From NCBI RefSeq assembly GCF_000471905.2, contig NW_006499776.1, forward strand, positions 2,343,062 to 2,407,061: a stretch of 64,000 nucleotides of DNA, read 5' to 3'. Of this stretch, positions 42,098 through 54,006 are shown in pieces. This DNA comes from Amborella trichopoda (lineage: Eukaryota > Streptophyta > Magnoliopsida > Amborellales > Amborellaceae). The notes below the pieces were generated by a model. That model was not told where the DNA came from, did not search any database, and saw nothing but the letters and a program-made list of their open reading frames with translations. A program made the position numbers and the translations under genes. Every line of letters starts with the position of its first letter. Positions within the stretch are counted from its first letter, which is position 1.

Positions 42098-43010
42098 TTA
42101 TGTAGGCCAATTGACCCTGGAGGGACTTGAGCTCCCGCAGATTTCTTGCATCTCTTGGATGTCTTTGATCTTAACGGGCTCAATCTCCAATCCTCTATAC
42201 CAGACAATTAACCCGAGGAATCTTCCTGACCGCACACCAAAGGTGCACTTCAAGGGATTCATTTTGAGTTGATGGAGGAGGAGTCTTGCCAAGCCCTTTC
42301 CGAGGTTTTCTATATGGTTAACTCTAGTATTTGATTTAACAACAAGGTTGTCTACATAGTCTTTGACTTCCTCATGTAGCATGTCCTTGAAGACAGTGGT
42401 CATGACCCTTTGATAAGTGGCACCTACTTTTTTTAGGCCGAAGGGCATCACCGTGTAGCAGATAAAACCTTTTGGTGTTCAAAAAGTTGTGGATTCTTAG
42501 TCCTTCGGGGCCATCTACACTTGGTTATAGCCGACATCCCCATCCATGAATGAATAGGCTTGGCAATTGACGGAATCGATTAGTAACGCCATGAAGGGAA
42601 GGGGGAACTCATGTTTAGAGCAGGCCATGTTCAGGTCGCAGAAGTCAATGCAGACTCTTATCTACCAATTTTTCTTCTTTACTGGAACTATATTAGCTCT
42701 CCATTTTGGGTATTTCACCTCTCTAATGAAGCGCGCTGCTCTAATCTTATCCACCTCTGCCTCGATCTGAATTTCAACGTCGATTCGGAATCTTCTTGGC
42801 TTTTGTTTGTTGGCTCTACACAATGGGTCGATTCCCAGCTTGTGAATCCACGCTGAGTTAAGGCCAAGCATCTCCTCGTAATGCCAGGCAAACACATCCC
42901 GGTTGGCCTTAAGGAATTCAATGTACTCCTGCTTTTCCAGAGTGGTCATAACAGTAGAGATGAAGGTGGGTCTCGGATTGGTTTCGCTACTCAGGTTTAT
43001 TTCCTCCAAA
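42098..43010 (-). pseudogene. Reverse transcriptase of the second minus-strand element; active-site Asp changed
   Basis: The frame 43,009-42,662 carries the lead NPRPTFISTVMTT, RDVFAWHYEEMLGL, PRRFRIDVEIQIEAEVDKI and NIVPVKKKNW. The next stretch, with stops, holds RVCIDFCDLN and YSFMDGDVGYNQV. The frame 42,451-42,098 begins MMPFGLKKVGATYQRVMTTV and reaches DYVDNLVVKS, then LHQLKMNPLKCTFGV and FLGLIVWYRGLE. The usual YVDD reads YVDN, so the second Asp of the turn is lost, in addition to the stops. Confidence 0.82.
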
Positions 43011-43024
43011 TCATCCTCCGTGGC

Positions 43025-43480
43025 CTATCCGCCATCTTTTAGGATTTCTGGCACCTCTTTTATTTCTTCATCTGTAATTGATGACTTAGCCTCGACAAAA
43101 GAGTGCGTTCTTAGAACCCCGGGCGCTAGCTCTTTCAAGGGGCCCTGATGGGTCACTTCTCTCATTCCCGTTTCAGGAGTTAGATGTCTAAGGTATGGAG
43201 TAGGCTCTTGTGTCTCCATTATATGTCGTACTTTCTCAAAAAGGGCTGGCTTCTACGGGTGGCGCAAATGCCATGGGTAACCAACGCCTTCCTTCTTGCG
43301 ATACTGGGACGATAAGGCCCTGAATATGGAAAATGAGGACAACATTCCCTTGTCGTGGTTTAGACCCTGGTTGCTGGTCATCTCGTGATCCATCTTTTTC
43401 ATAATACGATGCGCTTTGGGGCTATATAGGTCCCATCTTGTCAAGTTTGCCGCCCTCGGGGAGGGGTCATCCTAAGCTTT
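43025..43480 (-). pseudogene. Protease-RT linker of the second minus-strand element
   Basis: WDLYSPKAHRIMKKMDHEMT (43,440-43,385) matches the window start at 1,890-1,950. A Glu-rich stretch with ITDEEIKEVPEILKDGG (43,075-43,025) precedes RT. No protease text precedes it, although it should lie directly upstream. Confidence 0.6.
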
Positions 43481-44530
43481 GTTTGGTCAGATTGCTCATG
43501 CGCCCTTGGAGTAGATGTTGGTAATAGGATGCATATAGGCTATAGGGGGAATGCCTCTCCGTCTCACTTTTCTTTCGCATTCCCGCTTAGTAGAGCAGGC
43601 TCGGACGCTGCTACTAGGTCATGATCAGTCGATTTTTCGGTGGCAGCTCGCACCTTTCGGGGATCCTCAACGGAAGAATAGTTGGAAATGGGTAACCCAT
43701 TCCTCATTTTGGGGTGGCCAGAAAGATGCGGTGATGGGGGATACTCACTTATCCAACTAGTGAGGCCATCGAGCCTCCCGTAGGCTGGTGAGCTTGCTTG
43801 GAGGACTTTTGATTGTCTCGAAAGTCGTGTTCCTGTACGGTGCAAACCTTCAAGCTGTCTCGTGCTGTGGGGCTAACATGCATGGCACAAGTGGCGTCAG
43901 AGCCACTAGTGCTACGCTCAGACCGGACGCGACCCGAAACTCTTTAAGGGACCGGGGTAGGCTTCTGCCTGCCCCGATTGGTTATTATGGCGTTCAGGCT
44001 GCCAGGTAGTTCATAGACATGGGTGTGTGCGGTAGAGTAACCATGCGAGGAGCCATGGTGATTGTCAGTATTTCGCGTGTGCGCAGGGATGCCAGTGTTG
44101 GCGACACCCCTTTGTGATGTAGACAGCGTAGCCTTCTCGCTACCTGCGGTAGTGATGATCCTGTAGGGGCCAGCCGGGTGAGGGGGAGAGGCCAAGTCAC
44201 TCGTGTAGCGAAGGCTAAGGGGCTCCCTCTTAACGTCGGGAAAGGCCGGGCAAGGTACCTGAAGGCCCGTGCCCCTAACTTTTTCAGTGGCGGCCAGGAC
44301 GATTGGGCCAGCATGGCCACAAAGAGGACATACAGGGGGGGGACGACCGAACAGTCGAGCCTCTCCCCTAGCAAACATAGGTATGGGGATGTCAAACTCC
44401 CTGACCCGGAGGAAGAGGGATAATTGGATCCCATAGCAAGAGTGGAAAGAGACGGTAGAGAGATTGCTACCTGGGGACATCTCGAGCCAACGATAGGGTG
44501 ACGAGTCTCTAGTGGAGCCACCAGTTGATG
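43481..44530 (-). other. Leader of the second minus-strand element; gag and protease missing
   Basis: The leader begins at about 44,525 with AACTGGTGGCTCCACTAGAG, a likely primer-binding site, and continues to the protease-RT linker. Long open frames are present in two phases (44,540-43,944 and 44,521-43,994), but they start at or before the primer-binding site and show no gag motifs. I do not call them. About 1 kb stands where gag and protease should be, so a deletion is inferred. Confidence 0.5.
44500..44525 (-). other. Putative primer-binding site
   Basis: AACTGGTGGCTCCACTAGAG follows CCACCGACATC on the minus strand. A related sequence, ATGGAGATTCCACTGAGGAC, stands after the B LTR at 57,588. 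An LTR end at CCACCGACA is plausible. Confidence 0.5.
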
Positions 44531-45283
44531 TCGGTGGCATCTTGGTTTCCTTCTACGTAGGGATGAGGAAACCCTCTCTCGAACAACCGCAGAGGTCCAA
44601 CACGCTGTGGTCGTGGGGCCCTCTTGCTTGCAGATAGGAGGCCGATAGTGAAAGAGATTTTTGCGACTAGAGTGCGAACCGCTCTTTCGCCGCTTGGGGA
44701 ATCAGGGACGCGCCTAGGCAGATGTCTCTCTTAGAGTAATTACGAAGCCCTTCGGCTTCTTGTCAGTATGGTTTTGACGGGAGCCCTCCTCAGGTTCTCA
44801 ATCTCTCTCTGCTTTAACTCTTTCCATGCTATAGGAACCGAATCCTAATGTTCATCCTCCCTGGGCGCCCTTTGGGAAGGGTGTGCTGGCCACTAAAGGG
44901 GACATGGATAGAGATCTAGGGAAGAACCCCGCAGGTTAGGATACATCTACAGTGCTCACTAACGGGCGGGGCTTTAGTGTGGATAGATTCGTGTGCACGG
45001 GAGTCGGAGGAAGAGAGAGAGAGAGAAGGAATGACTCGACTTGGGGAGATGGGATGACCCGTATGACCGGGGTGTCCACAAGACTGCACACTCAGGGGTA
45101 CAATCCTCACAAATTTTTCTCTCTCTTCCTCTCTTCTCTCTCAAATGGGCTAAGGACTCATAGAATAAGAAAAAGTGAGAACGAACTTGCCTCGATTCTT
45201 CCCAGCCTTTGGGGTATTGGACCTTTTAAAAGGGGAACCTTTTATAGCGAATTTCTGACCCTCTTATAAGTGAGCTGCGCTTG

Positions 45284-45316
45284 CTTATATAGAGGTTTCA
45301 CCAAACAAGGGTGAAT
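45284..45316 (-). promoter_or_regulatory. B-type LTR core promoter
   Basis: On the minus strand CATTCACCCTTGTTTGG is followed by TGAAACC and TCTATATAAG. Confidence 0.5.
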
Positions 45317-45480
45317 GCTCAAAATTCAAGCTTAATTACATTTAAAAAAATTGAAAACAAATTCAAAAATTAGGCGTAAATGACCAAAATGCCCTTATGC
45401 TCTTTTGCTCAAATGATGAGATCATCCCTACATGTAGGCTGCTCCGCCAAGGGAAGACCTTGGAAGTTGGTCTTGCAACA

Positions 45481-45705
45481 TTATATCTTCGTTCTCCTTT
45501 TGTTTGCGAGCATTTTGATGCATTGCAATCGTGCTATGGTGGCCTTCTTCCCCGGGATGAATGTCCGGCCAGTTTTGCGAACTTTGTTTGCCAATGCATG
45601 CTCGAGCTGCGTCGTTTTAGCCCTTAGCTTTGCTTGCAAGTCAAAGAGGAGGTCGTTGCAGTTGTTTTGCACCAATTGGCGGGTCGATTTGGTGTAGATT
45701 TGCAT
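45481..45705 (-). other. Coiled-coil-like open stretch, weak
   Basis: The minus strand reads 74 codons without a stop, including LLFDLQAKLRAKTTQLEHAL and GKKATIARLQ. The pattern is heptad-like but the stretch is short, lies in LTR-like DNA and is unsupported by a second copy. The opposite strand is open too. Confidence 0.2.
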
Positions 45706-45744
45706 CTTTTGCCTTTATGGAAGGTTACCGGAGAAAGGGATTTC

Positions 45745-45905
45745 TGCAACCGACTGGATTTTTTTCTCCGATGACCTAAGGGCTCGCATGTATCGAATAA
45801 GGGATTGAATGCAAGAGTCACACCAGAATGTGGATTTGTTTCTCCAATGACCTAAGGGCTCACATTCATCGACTAAGGGATTCAATGCAAGAGTCACATC
45901 AGAAT
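45745..45905 (-). repeat. 74-bp direct duplication
   Basis: Two near-identical units carry GACTCTTGCATT(G/C)AATCCCT, GAGCCCTTAGGTCAT(T/C)GGAG and AAACAAATCCA. The unit length is not a multiple of three, so the reading phase changes between units. Confidence 0.75.
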
Positions 45906-46560
45906 GTAGCTCTGTGCGAGGTGGTTCTTTTGAACTCTTACTCTTGTCAATCCATAGCCTGGATTTTGAGGTATGCTTCACCAAATCTGGAGCCCATTGG
46001 GCTTTTTCTTAGCCCTAGTTTCTCCGAAAGCCTTTCTTTTCAGAACAGTAGGAGTTCCCGATCACGCCACAGTGAGTGCCTTAGGTCGAAATGACAAGGC
46101 TGGCATGATCTAGAACATGTCAACATTTGATCTTGGCTTGATTTCAAAGGAAGGCGCCATAAGTTAGAGAAGTTACCGTCGAAAAACATTATCGCAGCCC
46201 CTTTTCTAGGACAGGTTTGGTGAAGCCGCATCGTGCTAAGGTAAATCCCACCAATCGTGAGGCCACATGAGCATAGACCCTTTTAGAGGGGTTAAAAGGG
46301 TCTGATTGAGCCCAAATTTAGTGCTCGTGGGTTTCTCAACAATCTGAGCACAATGGCGATAGTTTGGTGCCCCATTGCAGCCTCTATCGTGGGGCTACAC
46401 TAGAGGGTTCTTCTTTGGTGCGGAGGCATTGAACCCAAGACACTAGGCTGGAGGCATTACTTCTCGACACAATCCTAGACTGCGGGTGTTTGGTGAACCC
46501 GTGAGACCAGACTATCGCCGACTCTCTCCTTATTGACATGGGCTCATGGAAGTAAGTAAA

Positions 46561-48243
46561 AAATGACGTACAACACTTACCATCCCAGTCAAGAGAGAAG
46601 CAAGAGAGAGAAAGATAGAAAATAAAGAAATAGAGAGAGAAAAGGAAAGAAGTGAGAGAAAGGAAAGAAGTGAGAAAAAAGAAAGAAGATGAGATAGAAA
46701 GGAAAGAGGAGAGAGAAGATGAGAGAGAAAGAGGGAGGAGAGAGAAGATTACCTCAATGGGGCTTAATGGTATTAGGAAAAGTTTTCTCTCTCCTCTTTC
46801 TCTCTCTAAGAAAAGAAAAATGTGACCCAAAGATGATCACAGGCCAATAACTATTAATTGATACAAAGGGGTCCATGTACAATTGCATCATGGGTATATA
46901 TAGAATTTCAATCCAAACATGGGTGGGTGCCAAATTTTTGACCTAAATGACTAAAAATAGCATTAAAATGAATTAACTAAAAATACCAAAACAGGGGGAA
47001 AATGACAATTTTGCCTGTCACCCACAATTCATGAAATTCCAATTTAGTCCCTATCATGGCCATGCAACTCTTGCGATCTTTCATGGCCCGTTCGAGGTCA
47101 TTTTGGCCTCTATCTGGCCAATATTGTTTTCTTGATCGGCTCAAGGAGACGGTCATTTTTTATACCCATTTCAAGCCATGAATCGGGTTTTTGGGTCACG
47201 ATCTTGAGGTGTGAAAATCATGAGAAGTGTGCGATTTTTGGTTCAAGATCACTGTCATTTCTTGTTGTTTTTCCATGATTTCTTCATTGTATTTTGATGA
47301 GCATACCTTCATGAACATTTGGCAACGAACATCGTTCAATTTGGTGCCCCAACGACCGTTTTCAAAATTAGGAATTTTGATGGAAATTTTGTTTCTGGTG
47401 GTCGCAAAGTGCAACAAATTTCCTTATCATACGGTGAATCTAGCCATTCATCACGTGCAAGGTTTGGGTCATGTGAAGCCCTCAATGTTATGGTCGCAAC
47501 GGGACTGATTGCATGCCGATCCGATGCGTGAGCGTCATGATGTGGCCGCTTAATTAAGGCATGTGTTTGCTAGAAATTCTACAACCTCGCTTCGAATTGC
47601 AATTTTTTTTCTAGGTTTGATCTCGGCTCGGGCCACGCCGTGGGGTGTTCGATATATCAAATCGATCTAGCTGACGAGACGAATATGCTCCCAAAATTTA
47701 GGCTCATTCTAGCCTAGGACGAAGGAGATACGAGTGTCTATAGTTGAGCTCGAAAACAAAAAACTCAGTTTCCATTAATGAAAACTTGTTCACTGAGGGT
47801 GCTCTGTAATAGTGTGTGACTTACCCATTTTGGATAATTTGGCCATAACTTGGTCCAAAAATGTCCGATCAAGCAAAAACTTGGCCCTCAAGGGTTTTCG
47901 AATGTTCCGGATTCAATGGCTATGGCCCATGATCGTTTGACACTCCGATGGTAGGGTTGTAGTTATAGGGTCCATTTTCAGCGCGCTTGTGGCTGGATTT
48001 CACAAATTGATTTTGCATCTGCACTGCCTTAAACTCATCTAATCGTGATGAAACTTGGTAAGTGTTCTTAGGAGATTGTTAGCCATGTTTCTTAGCATTC
48101 TGAGGGTTTCTGAGACTGTCAAAAAGTTTGCTCTGGATCAGGGCTTATTCACCTATGGCTTATGTAGTCCATAAGCATTTTGGTACCTGCAGACCTAGGT
48201 CACAAATTGCTCTCTCTTTATTCGAACCGGGGATACAAGTGTT
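46561..48243 (-). mobile_element. Family B LTR, partial, inverted
   Basis: Read on the minus strand it starts at 48,243 with TGTTTGATAGTATTTTTCAA and runs through GGCAGTGCAGATGCAAAATC, TATAACTACAACCC and the GTGCAACAAATTTC-type segment. The core promoter follows (CCACCCATGTTTGGATTG, then CTATATATACCC at 46,903-46,891), then a CT-rich tract (46,800-46,590). The 3' third seen in other copies is missing or replaced. Confidence 0.62.
46590..46800 (-). repeat. GA/CT-rich low-complexity tract of the B LTR
   Basis: GAGAGAAAGGAAAGAAGTGAG-like purine runs on the plus strand, at the same LTR position as the other CT tracts. Confidence 0.8.
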
Positions 48244-48289
48244 GAAAAATACTATCAAACATATTGCTCTGCCGAATGGTGTGAGCAGC

Positions 48290-48545
48290 GTCGGCTGTGA
48301 AGAGAAGAAGTGTCAGCACCGGCTGAGTTGTGAGCAGCGCCAGCTGTGAAGAGAAGAAGTGACTGCGCCGGCTGAGTTGTGACCAGCGTCGGTTGTGTTG
48401 TGATCAGATGCCAGCACCGGCTATGTAGGAGAAGAAGTGTTAGTGCCGGCTGTGTTGTGTACAGAGACAAGAGACCAGCGCTGATTGTGCCGTGTGCAGA
48501 GGCTAGCACAACCTATGTAGGAGAAGGAGACCAACGCCGGCTGCG
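48290..48545 (+). repeat. GCCGGCTGTG(TT) tandem zone
   Basis: About nine irregular units of 20-40 bases combine AGC(G/A)CCGGCTGTG, GTTGTG(A/T) and AGAGAAGAAGTG. A related zone (CAACGCTGGCTGTG) is at 59,080-59,290. Confidence 0.65.
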
Positions 48546-49909
48546 TTACTGATATGCATGGATTATGAGTGCCACTTGTTAGATGCATGCTGATGTGAGT
48601 GCCACTTGTCCAGATTTTAAGTCTTTTGATGACACTTGAACCACCACCCCAAACATAAGAGTATTTAAGCCTCTCCTCTCACCTACACCACTCACTCTTC
48701 CATTGTTGGGCAAGTGTGAGCTGTGAGCAAAGGATTGGAGGAGTCCCCATTATTATTTAGATAAGTAGATCCATCACTATTGCATCGTAGTCATAAGGAT
48801 GCATGGAAATTTATGCATGTGAAATGAGCAATAAAAGTGTATGTGTTGTAAAAAATCAATGTATGATTCTTAAATTGTGTAAGAAATGCATGCTATGTGT
48901 GTTCACATTGTGATAGAATGGTTATTATCATGTTTCTCACCATGAAATGAGGGTTATGGAAGGTATTCTTAAGACATGTTATATGCCACTATGAAATTCC
49001 TGAATTATGTGTGTTCTTGAATGAGGCTTTTGGACTGTCAAATAGGGTCCAATTGACCTCAAATTTTCGCCACTGTAAAGATGTACGAGTCTAGTAAATT
49101 TTTAAATTTTTCCCACTATTGAAATTATTTATGAAAATGAAGTTACGTTTCAAAATGAGAGACTATCTCACTGTTGACTGTTTTCCTAGATTTCGCACTA
49201 ACAATATGGTGGTCACTAGTTTTCACTAAAGAAATGAAGTCCATTTCTTATCAAACTGCATCCATTTGAAAGATCTTTGAATGGGATAAAATTTGCATGA
49301 GAAAATATTTCGAAATTCTTTTTAGATTGAAAGTTATTCTTCAACCTATGAAGGTATGTCACTATGGGTAGTATTGATAAAATTCAGAAAGATCACCCTG
49401 TTTGGCACGAACGTTTGAACCACCAAATGGAATCCAAATTCTTTCAATTTACCTTTTTAAAAAGATGTACGTCTTGTCTTAAACTTTGATTTTGAAACAA
49501 TCACAAGTTACCTCATGGTTTGAAAGTTATAGTGATATGAAATAGGGTACTTTGTTGTCCATTGTACACAGAAGGGTGCAGCTAGTTAGGCCTCGCTTTT
49601 TGAAACTTTTAAGAGGCCAAACAGGGCCTATTTGTCTTCAAACCAATCCCATTTGAATGGTACGAGTGTCTAGTGCAAAATTAGTTCTAGAGCCATCTTT
49701 AACTTCCAAAGGAATTGGGAGTTATGACCATATTTCGACCAGATGTCTCTGCTTGAAATTGCAGGAAATGTGACAACGACATTAAGTTTCTGTGACTCTA
49801 ATAATGTGATCATGTAATGTTGATACTAATATAATATGGATCTGATACTGTTAAAAATGTGATACTGATACTGTCTTATTCTTCTATATAAATACGGATT
49901 TCTAGCCAC

Positions 49910-50400
49910 TACATAATGGGACCTACATTGGTAGTGGAAACTGTGATTCTGTCATATTCATATTGTTATATGCCTTGACCGCCACACAATGGGTCCTCCA
50001 TTGGTAGTGAATATTCTGATCTTGTTATATGAAAACTGATATTTTGTGACTTTGGTCACTACGCAATGGGTCTTCCATTGGTAGTGGAATTCTGATTCTG
50101 TTATTTTGTGATTTATGGCCAATAAACAATGGGTCCTCCATTAGTAGTTGATATTTTGATTATGTTACATGAATTATGTTATATGTGATTTCTGACCACT
50201 ACGCAATGGGTCCTCAATTGGTTGTGGATATTCTGATTATGTGACGGCTACACAATGTGTCCTCCATTGGTAGTCGGGTATTATGTACCGCGACTCCTAT
50301 GATAGGAGTGGAGTTGAGATGTAACTGTAAATAACTGGGAGGGACGCGCCCACAGAATTGTCATGGACATTATGCATTGGGTCCTCCAATGGTAGTGTAA
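49910..50400 (+). repeat. CAATGGGTCCTCCATTGGTAGTG tandem array
   Basis: About seven units of 60-75 bases carry CACTACGCAATGGGTCCTCC followed by ATTGGTAGTGGATATTCTGA. Each core is partly palindromic (CAATGG...CCATTG). The inverted equivalent is at 58,780-59,065. Confidence 0.8.
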
Positions 50401-51299
50401 CGCCCTCTAGCAGGCACAAGTGAGGGTTGTGTCTTGTAAAGCCTCAGCCTATCGAAAACCCCAAAGCACACTGGGGATGTGTGTGTGAGTGAGGATATTA
50501 CAAAGTGGAGCACCCAATTGTCATTATCCTCCCTCCTGAATGACGGTAGAAGTCCCAAGTTACAGGATTGGCTTAGCCAGATCGATGTCGCTTCTACTTC
50601 GAGAGTAAATTAATTTGTTCTGCTTATCAAAATTCTGTATTTTGTAAGACTCTCTGACGGTAACTGGTAAATGTCATCTTGAGGACAAGTAATGCTCGGT
50701 TAGCTGATTCTTACGCTAATTATATAGTATTCAAGTGTGTTCTGATATGTGACTACAATCTTTAAGACACATGCGATTTCTGATGAACTATGAGCATGTT
50801 ATCATGTATATTTATACTGTTAGTCAAGAATGCAATGATAGTGATCTGCTTACTAGTCTTTTAGCTCATTCCATCTTAATCTCATAACTGTAGAGCAAAG
50901 GGTGGTGGCAGCTGTACTAAAGGTGGGTCGCAATTTGAGGGCTTGAAGCCCGAAATTAAGAAGTTTGAGACGCCGTCTTTCAAAGACTTTCACAATATGT
51001 TTTGGCAATTTCAGCAGCATGATGTATACTTCATTTTGTGTATTTTGGGCCAATAGTGCCTCTAAGAAATTTTAAAGAATCTTTGATATTGAATGAATGA
51101 AATGGATGTACCTTTGATTTGATTCTTGTTTGACGATTGGATTTATTATAGTTTTCTTTCGAGGTTTGCTCTCGATTCCAATTTTTTATGCGATGAGCCA
51201 CTCCTACTTGAGTGACGTTCATGGCCTCTGGCCGCGATCCCGCGCTCTGTCACCCTCCGGTAGGGGTTAGGGAGAGGGGTTGTGACAGGAGGCTTTTGT

Positions 51300-51599
51300 T
51301 TTGCTACCAATGGGGGAACCCTCTAGGAAGGCCTATCATCCAGGTTTGCATTTGACAAGAAGGGTACCTCTTTGGGCCCCATCCTGGAGAGTCCAGTAGG
51401 GGGCTTTTTGTTGTCCTAGCTGAAAAGTCTGGGACAGTCGGTCAAGGAGGGGTTTGGCGAGGCAGCCTCTTTGGGGTGTGGATCGTTGTGTCTAGTAAGG
51501 GGTGTTTGATAACCGACCTAAAATATCTAGACTGAAACAGTAACCGAAAACCTTGAGTAGGATTCACCCTGGTTATTGGTGGCAGGTTTTGACCTGCTT
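51300..51599. other. No supported feature
   Basis: Unassigned sequence between the family C end and the next repeat. A minus-strand frame enters it from 51,708 (see next entry). Confidence 0.4.
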
Positions 51600-51947
51600 T
51601 GATAGTTTCTTGCCTTTGGGAGCATCTTTGGTGTGCCACCATGGCTTCCTTTTTTTTTTTTGACTTCTTCATAATGGCGTCCTTTACCATGGAATCCCGA
51701 CTTTCCATCTTGACGAGTATTCTGACTTCTGTGTCCTTTCATGAACAGGCTCAGAATGTTGGATTTTTCTTGAAGCTCTTCTTTTTCGGTCCCAACAACA
51801 GAGTATTCCGGTATCGGGGACTTTTTTGGAGTGCCGGCTGGAGCCGCCTATGGAGGCGAGCCCTGCATCAACCTGTTTATTGGTCCGAGTACCCTTTCGG
51901 GTTTTCACTTGGACAAGGGGAAGCGGTGTCGTAAAGACATTTTTCAT
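51442..51947 (-). pseudogene. Lys/Arg-rich coding-like remnant, unrecognised
   Basis: Three overlapping minus-strand stretches (51,947-51,684; 51,742-51,527; 51,708-51,442) could be one frame with shifts. The text is basic and polar (KKSKKKKEAMVAHQR, SRSKPATNNQGESYSRF), as in a nucleic-acid-binding tail of gag. No defining motif is present, and part of the basic run comes from a poly-T tract. Weak call. Confidence 0.22.
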
Positions 51948-53760
51948 TGGGCTCTTTTACCCATGACCTCAAGGGCATGTCCTCTCGTTTTCCATTTTTT
52001 CTCATGGTGCCCTTTCGAGTTTTCACCATGCCCAGTTTTTATTACGGAATGCTTTTACTCATGGTTTCATGACCATGCACGTCCGTCATTTTTACTCCAT
52101 CTGCCCTTTCGAGTTTTCACCATTCCCATTTTTTTTGTGGGGGCGTGTTTAAGGTCATGCCACCGGAACCTGGGCTATGGTTTAGGGTCATATAGCTTGG
52201 ACCATTGTGTGAGGCAATTTAATGTCAAGTAGCCAGAATGTGCTACAGTTTAAGGTCATATAACATGGACCGTGGATATGCAGTTTAAGGTCTTACAGCA
52301 CGGACCATTGTGTGAAGCAGTTTATCATCATGTGGCCAGGACATACGCTACAGTTTAAGGCCGTATATATGAACTATTGTAAGAAACATTTTAACGTCAT
52401 GGGACCAGGACATGTGCTATAGTATAAGGTCGTATAACTTGGACCGTTGTATGAAGCAATTTAACGTCATGCGGTCAGGACGTGTGCTACAGTTAAGGTC
52501 ATATAACTTGGACTGTTGTGCGAAGGACTTTAACGTCATCCGACCAGGACATGTGCTATAGTTTAAGGTCGCGTAACTGGACCTTTGTGCGAAGCAGTTT
52601 AACATCATGCGGCCAAGACGTGCGCTACAATTTAAGGTCGTATAACTTGGACCATTGTGCAAAGCAGTTTAACGTCATGTGGTCAAGATGTGTGCTACAG
52701 TTTAAGGATGTATAAATTGGACTATTGTGCAAGGTAGTTTAACATCATGCAGCCAGAATGTGCACTACAATTTAAGGTCGTATAAATTGGACCGTTGTGC
52801 GAAGCAGTTTAACGTCATGTCGCCAGGAAGTGTGCTACAGTTTAAGGTCATGTAACTGGATCTTTGATTCAAATGATGAAGGTAGGCCAATGAGAGATTG
52901 TGAGTGTAAGTGGACTCACTGAGAAATGTGAAGTGAATAAGACTCCATGGGGAATGAGTTTGCAAATGATGGTCTAACTCACTGGGGATGAAATAGCCGA
53001 GACCATTTATAGGCAGTGGGTTCAGATGATGAAGGTGGCCTAAATGAGGGATGAAAGGTGCATGCGAACTCACTTGGGATTAGGGAACAAGTGTGATTGC
53101 CTAGTAATTAAAATGGGTTCAATCATCTGATGGAAGACATGCGTGTGACTCCATGAAGGTGAGAGTGTGATGAGGGACAGCAGACCTAGAGGCATGAGTG
53201 AGACTGCACCGGGGAAGAGGGTGGGTTCACGAAGGGTTTATTAGGGATGAAGTGTTGTGAGGGGCTCGTGTGAAGGGATTTGAGCTGGCTTGGAGCAGAG
53301 ACCTTGCACTCGGCAACGTGCAAATGCACACGTGGCAGCTAGCGGCTAGGGTTCACCTCAGAGGTGCATGCTTGTGCGTAAGGCAATTGGGTGGGTGCAT
53401 TGAGCGCACACGGTAGCCTGAGTGAGTATGTGGGGTAGTCTAGAGAAAGTGAACACTCACAGCAGTCTAGGGAAGGTAGATGTGCATGGCAGTTGAACGC
53501 GCTCGATGGTTGAACATGCTCCGTTGTTGAATGCGCACGGTAGACGGAGCAGAGAGTCGTACACGGCAGCCTGTGCAGAGAGACGCACACGACAACATGT
53601 GCACGGCAGGCTGGGTTGAAAGGAGTCATTCGGGTTTGGGCTCGAGTCGTAACCCGACCCAATCCAGCCTATCACCGTTGTCTTTGGGACCATAGTGATA
53701 TGTGTTTTAAGGTCATACACCTAGACCTGAGGGCATGTTTAAGGTCATGCCTCGGAGACC
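51600..53760 (-). mobile_element. Family T LTR-like block, inverted
   Basis: Read on the minus strand it has the short-repeat zone with GTGCACGGCAG-type text (53,640-53,380), segments matching 14,820-15,000 (52,900-53,120) and the GACCTTAAACTG array (52,870-52,150). The segment shared with 15,160-15,470 follows (52,140-51,950). The order equals 13,280-15,470 (+). No gene is visible. Confidence 0.5.
52150..52870 (-). repeat. GACCTTAAACTGCA array, inverted
   Basis: About twelve units of 55-60 bases carry GCAGTTTAA(C/G)GTCATG and GTGCTACAGTTTAAGGTC(A/G) on the plus strand. More regular than the arrays at 13,680 and 60,620. Confidence 0.8.
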
Positions 53761-54006
53761 GTTTATTTTTACTTACAGCGCCCTCTATTCATAATGCCCA
53801 TTTTTATTTTGACGCTTCTTGCTCACGATAGCTGATGGTACTACCTTGCCCTATCAATTTTTATTTTCTTGAGATGTTTTTGCCCATGATGTCCTTTCGG
53901 GTTTTCATCATGTCCATCTTTCTTTATTTTTTATGACTCTTGCTCACGATAGCTAGTGGTGCTACTGTCCCTTGTCATTTTTTTTTGACACTTGTAGCCA
54001 CGGTTT
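53761..54006. other. No supported feature
   Basis: T-rich sequence with two copies of TTGCTCACGATAGCT(A/G)(A/G)TGGT (about 53,818 and 53,950), spaced 130 bases apart. No coding potential. Confidence 0.4.

Larger units (their letters stand above)
44531..46560 (-). mobile_element. B-type LTR variant, 5' LTR candidate of the second minus-strand element
   Basis: A core promoter like that of family B (TTCACCCTTGTTTGG then TATATAAG at 45,291-45,284) and the AATTTTAAATT-rich lead support LTR identity. The 760 bases after the TATA box differ from the other B copies and lack the large CT tract. Above 45,400 the block carries a 74-bp duplication and coiled-coil-like text, and its join with the next B LTR near 46,560 is not sharp. 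Confidence 0.45.
48290..51295. mobile_element. Family C LTR-like element, copy 1
   Basis: The element is defined by an inverted second copy at 57,892-59,395. Its features are a GC-rich GCCGGCTGTG tandem zone (48,290-48,545), a TATA-like GTATTTAAGCC (about 48,660), an AT-rich interior, an array of CAATGGGTCCTCCATTGGTAGTG units (49,910-50,400), a segment with GATTAAGATGGAATGAGC (reverse complement at about 50,870) and the terminus GGTTGTGACA at 51,295. TGTCACAACC/GGTTGTGACA fits LTR ends in either direction, so orientation is left open. No protein-coding frame is seen in this 3 kb. Confidence 0.55.

Noticed and set aside
43944..44540. 198-codon and 175-codon minus-strand frames as a new gag
   Set aside because: They begin at or before the primer-binding-like site, overlap each other in different phases and show no capsid or knuckle motif.
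45397..45697. Plus-strand Cys/Leu-rich frames
   Set aside because: Opposite strand of a weak coiled-coil stretch in LTR-like DNA; neither has a supporting second copy.
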